Assembly (NCBI GenBank): GCA_964482535.1
Contig: CAYZXU010000024.1
Span: 1 to 23,980, forward strand
Direction of reading: 5' to 3'
Source of the DNA: CAYZXU01 sp964482535
GTDB lineage: Bacteria; Desulfobacterota; Desulfobacteria; Desulfobacterales; BuS5
Length of the DNA: 23,980 bases
Shown: positions 21,345 to 23,980 of the stretch, one piece after another
Layout of the letters: every line of letters starts with the position of its first letter
How positions within the stretch are numbered: the first letter of the stretch is position 1
Made by a program: the position numbers and the translations under genes
The notes under the pieces: model-generated
What the model saw: only the letters and a program-made list of their open reading frames with translations
What the model was told of the DNA's origin: nothing
Databases searched by the model: none

Positions 21345-22412
21345 ATGCAAGTCATTGAGAACTCTATAAACGGTTATAAAGGGACTGGAATTATATTTAA
21401 TATCCAGAGATGGGCTATTCAGGACGGTCCTGGTATGAGGACAACCGTATTTGTCAAAGGGTGTCCTTTAAGATGTGGATGGTGCTCAAATCCTGAATCC
21501 CAGGATTTTGGTTTTGAAATCATGACCAGAGATATTTTATGCATAGGATGCGGCAGATGTGTTGCAGTATGCCCGCAGCATGCTATTTCAATAGAGAACC
21601 TTTCTTCCAGCAAAACGGTTTTTAGTATAAAGGAAGCAAGCTGCCAGATGCCGTCAGGGGGAGTAAATGAACCTGAAGAAGAAGATTTAATGAACAAAGT
21701 TGATAAAATTAATATTGAAAAGGATTTTGTTCGAATTATTGACAGATCGAAATGTGATCAATGCTTAAAGTGTGCTGAAGCATGTCCTGCTAAAGCTATA
21801 ATTGTGGCTGGTGAGGAAAAAACAGTCAGGCAAGTAATGGATGTGGTAATAAAAGATAGAAGCTTTTATCGCCGCAGCAAAGGCGGCATGACTATTTGTG
21901 GAGGAGAGCCTCTTAGTCAATGGGAGTTCAGTCTTGATTTGCTTAAGGACGCCAAAAAAAAGGGGATACATACAGCGCTTGATACAACAGGGTTTGCAAA
22001 ATGGAAAGTGTTGGAAAAGCTGCTGGAATATTCAGACCTTGTGCTCTATGATGTGAAACATACCAATTCCAAAAAGCACAAAAAAGCAACAGGTGTTCCA
22101 AATGAGTTGATACTTGAAAATCTTTCAAAAGCGGTAAAAAAGACTACTGTCTGGATAAGAAGAGTGATTATTCCCGGAGTTAATGATTCTGATGAAGAAG
22201 CAAAAGCTCTTGCTGTGCTGGCAGCTTCATTTGATCCAAAACCCGCTAAAATATCACTCCTGCCATATCATAAATTTGGCTTAGGCAAGTATGAATCACT
22301 TGGCATGGAATACAGCTTCGATGATGTGCAATCGCTGCCGGATGAGAGAGTTCAGGAGATAAAGAGTATTACAGAAACCTTTTGTGATATTAAAGTAGAT
22401 ATAGGAAAATAG
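21345..22412 (+). CDS. Glycyl radical enzyme activase 1 (radical SAM, two ferredoxin clusters)
   Basis: A 355-residue activase that uses S-adenosylmethionine to install the glycyl radical. The radical SAM motif is C40-x3-C44-x2-C47 within GCPLRCGWC. Two complete ferredoxin-type sites follow: C66/C69/C72/C76 and C137/C140/C143/C147. The SAM-contacting GGEPL motif and DVKHTNSKKHKKATG are intact. A stretch of about 60 residues (77-136) separates the two clusters, with an acidic EPEEED segment; this is much longer than in the paralogue downstream. ATG at 21345 is preferred because GGGGG lies eight bases upstream; ATG at 21330 would add five residues. Its partner is most likely the adjacent GRE. 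Confidence 0.93.
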   Translation: MQVIENSINGYKGTGIIFNIQRWAIQDGPGMRTTVFVKGCPLRCGWCSNPESQDFGFEIMTRDILCIGCGRCVAVCPQHAISIENLSSSKTVFSIKEASCQMPSGGVNEPEEEDLMNKVDKINIEKDFVRIIDRSKCDQCLKCAEACPAKAIIVAGEEKTVRQVMDVVIKDRSFYRRSKGGMTICGGEPLSQWEFSLDLLKDAKKKGIHTALDTTGFAKWKVLEKLLEYSDLVLYDVKHTNSKKHKKATGVPNELILENLSKAVKKTTVWIRRVIIPGVNDSDEEAKALAVLAASFDPKPAKISLLPYHKFGLGKYESLGMEYSFDDVQSLPDERVQEIKSITETFCDIKVDIGK

Positions 22413-22420
22413 GAAAAAAA

Positions 22421-23347
22421 ATGGAAAAAAAACCTGATGGATTAATTTTTAATATACAGCGGCTTTCCATAGTTGACGGGCCTGGAGGTCGTACTTCTGT
22501 ATTTCTAAAAGGCTGTCCTCTGGAATGCAGGTGGTGTTGTAATCCTGAATCTATTGATAAGTCCCCTGAAATTTTATTAAACGATAATAAATGCACACTC
22601 CTTGGCAATTGCATTAATGCTTGTCCTAATAATGCCATTGAAATAAAAAACAGTAAAAGAACTGTAAACTGGAAGGAATGTGATGAATGCCTGAAATGTG
22701 TTGATGCCTGTTCAGCCAGGGGAATTGAGCAGGTGGGCTATAATTCAAACGTTGATCAGGTTATTAAAACTGTAATGCAGGATGCTCGTTATTATAAGCG
22801 TTCAGGAGGAGGAATTACAATTTCCGGTGGTGAACCCTTGTCCCAACCGGAGTTTACTCTATCCCTTTTTCAGGAAGCAAAAAGAAGACGCGTGCATACA
22901 GCCTTAGATACATGCGGTTATGCCCGGTGGGAAATTTTTGATCAGATTCTGGATTATACAGATCTTTTGCTATATGATTTAAAGCATATGGATTCAGCAA
23001 AGCATATGGAAGGAACCGGTGTCTCAAACGATCTTATACTGGATAACCTGCAAAAAATTTCAAAAAGAACTGATGTTAAGGTCTGGATCAGATTTCCTCT
23101 TGTTTTCGGCTATAACGATTCGGATAAACATATTAAAGAACTTTGCGGTTTTGTGAAGGATTTAGGAGGCGTTGTTGAAAGGATATCCCTGCTTCCTTAT
23201 CATAATTTTGGAGAACCTAAATATGCGTCAGTTGGAAGAGAGTATCAATTTCCAGGCACTAAAATTCTTGGACAAGATCGTATGGAAGAGATTAAAAAAA
23301 ATATAGAAGCTGAAGGTTTTAATGTTACGATAGGGGGCGGTAAATAG
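22421..23347 (+). CDS. Glycyl radical enzyme activase 2 (first ferredoxin site lacks one Cys)
   Basis: A 308-residue paralogue of the preceding gene, 8 bp downstream. The radical SAM motif is C32-x3-C36-x2-C39 followed by another cysteine, C40. The first ferredoxin site has only three of the four cysteines: C58, C64 and C68, with L61 where the second should be. That could give a 3Fe cluster or an open-site 4Fe cluster. The second site, C87/C90/C93/C97, is complete. GGEPLSQPE and DLKHMDSAKHMEGTG show an intact SAM core. It may activate the same GRE, an unseen one, or serve another modification. The sequence differs widely from activase 1 outside motifs, so this is not a recent duplication. Confidence 0.9.
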   Translation: MEKKPDGLIFNIQRLSIVDGPGGRTSVFLKGCPLECRWCCNPESIDKSPEILLNDNKCTLLGNCINACPNNAIEIKNSKRTVNWKECDECLKCVDACSARGIEQVGYNSNVDQVIKTVMQDARYYKRSGGGITISGGEPLSQPEFTLSLFQEAKRRRVHTALDTCGYARWEIFDQILDYTDLLLYDLKHMDSAKHMEGTGVSNDLILDNLQKISKRTDVKVWIRFPLVFGYNDSDKHIKELCGFVKDLGGVVERISLLPYHNFGEPKYASVGREYQFPGTKILGQDRMEEIKKNIEAEGFNVTIGGGK

Positions 23348-23358
23348 AGGGCTTTTGC

Positions 23359-23883
23359 ATGATCGTTGATAAATCGTTTTTTTACTGGAGATATGTTATT
23401 CCAAAAAACTGGAAGTTCCCCATAGCTTATAAGGGGAAAATTTTGTCAAAGGAAGAGTACGGCGAACACTGGGGAAAATGGGTAGTTATGGGAACAAGGG
23501 AAGAGCTTGATGATTATGCTTTAAAGCTTGATAGTTATGTTGAAGATCGAACAATACAGGGGATAAAATACACTAAAGAGTCTGAAGCGATATTCGGGCT
23601 TTGCGAATGTGTAATGTGTGTTTTTTGTGATGACAGGGAAAGAGAAGATGTCTGGAAAGTATTATCCGGCGTGGGAGTAAAGATTAAGGTATGGGTGTAC
23701 GACAGGGAAGTTTTTGAAATGTGGAGCCCTGGAGGAGAATTGATAGAACAATGGCTTGCCTCACATAATATTAAAGGGGATGAGGCTGAGGAAATAAGGC
23801 AGCAGACAAAGGATAATTTTGAAAAATGGCTGGATACAATTGGAAAAGAAGGTAACACGCCGTGGTCTTTTGAGATGATATAA
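23359..23883 (+). CDS. Unrecognised 174-residue protein with a CxCx2Cx2C motif
   Basis: I do not recognise this family. The protein is soluble, without signal peptide or membrane segment. The N-terminal half is rich in aromatics (FFYWRYVIPKNWKFPIAYKG, then EHWGKWVVMGTREEL). Four cysteines are closely packed: C82, C84, C87 and C90 (CECVMCVFC), suitable for an Fe-S cluster or zinc. The C-terminal third is acidic and helical. AGAGGG lies eight bases before the ATG, 11 bp after activase 2, so it is in the same operon. Some GREs (4-hydroxyphenylacetate decarboxylase, benzylsuccinate synthase) have small cluster-bearing subunits; this one is larger and its motif differs, so a similar role is only a hypothesis. 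Confidence 0.8.
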   Translation: MIVDKSFFYWRYVIPKNWKFPIAYKGKILSKEEYGEHWGKWVVMGTREELDDYALKLDSYVEDRTIQGIKYTKESEAIFGLCECVMCVFCDDREREDVWKVLSGVGVKIKVWVYDREVFEMWSPGGELIEQWLASHNIKGDEAEEIRQQTKDNFEKWLDTIGKEGNTPWSFEMI

Positions 23884-23925
23884 TTTTTTAGAGTTTACAG
23901 CAGCTTAAATAAAAAAATATCTTTT

Positions 23926-23980
23926 ACCGTAAACCGTAAACCGTAAACCGTAAACCGTAAACCGTAAACCGTAAACCGTA
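23926..23980. repeat. Heptanucleotide tandem repeat (ACCGTAA)n, running off the window
   Basis: Seven full copies plus six bases of a perfect 7-bp repeat occupy the last 55 bases and continue beyond the end. Total length is unknown. It begins 43 bp after the stop of the 174-residue gene. Unit length is not a multiple of three, and units are uninterrupted, so it is not a CRISPR array. Bases 23884-23925 are AT-rich spacer. Confidence 0.93.

Noticed and set aside
23926..23980. CRISPR array or telomere
   Set aside because: There are no spacers between units, and nothing else suggests a linear replicon end; a simple tandem repeat explains it.

Overview
The window looks like a chromosomal segment of an anaerobic, AT-rich Desulfobacterota (Desulfobacterales-type) bacterium. 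This is inferred from a glycyl radical enzyme with two radical-SAM activases, a sigma-54 activator with a cysteine-bearing PAS domain, a NifX-like protein beside a Cache-type kinase, FolD, and a DASS anion transporter. No rRNA, tRNA, CRISPR array or transposase was seen. All family calls come from reading motifs; no database search was run.

Layout. (1) 109-1896, minus strand: a two-gene operon of a DUF89 metal-dependent phosphatase-like protein and a PleD-like REC-GGDEF diguanylate cyclase. (2) 2040-8674, plus strand: a dense signalling island. It holds a PAS/AAA/Fis sigma-54 activator, a NifX-like protein, a membrane histidine kinase, a single-domain response regulator, a DHp protein that has lost its ATPase motifs (Spo0B/ChpT-like architecture), an intergenic region with two dyads and a near-perfect -24/-12 promoter, a cytidylate kinase-like/BON/REC fusion, and another single-domain response regulator. 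(3) 8851-10332: a DASS-family anion symporter, closed by a clear intrinsic terminator. (4) 10838-18199: housekeeping genes folD, an M23 peptidase, secA, clpS and clpA. (5) 18437-23883: a glycyl radical enzyme (GRE) locus with its own promoter and operator-like dyad, the GRE, an intercistronic hairpin, two different activases, and an unrecognised 174-residue protein with a four-cysteine cluster motif. (6) The window ends inside a 7-bp tandem repeat.

How parts may work together (inference). In region 2, one complete kinase, one ATPase-less DHp protein and three REC domains without output domains suggest a branched phosphorelay. The only DNA-binding output is the sigma-54 activator, which has no REC of its own. 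A sigma-54 promoter preceded by palindromes at enhancer-like distances lies inside the same island, so local autoregulation is plausible. In region 5, the GRE has the Gly-radical loop and a catalytic cysteine, but lacks the Glu two residues after that cysteine that is typical of GRE dehydratases and arylacetate decarboxylases. With two dissimilar activases and a new Cys-rich partner, it is the best candidate here for an undescribed catalytic system.
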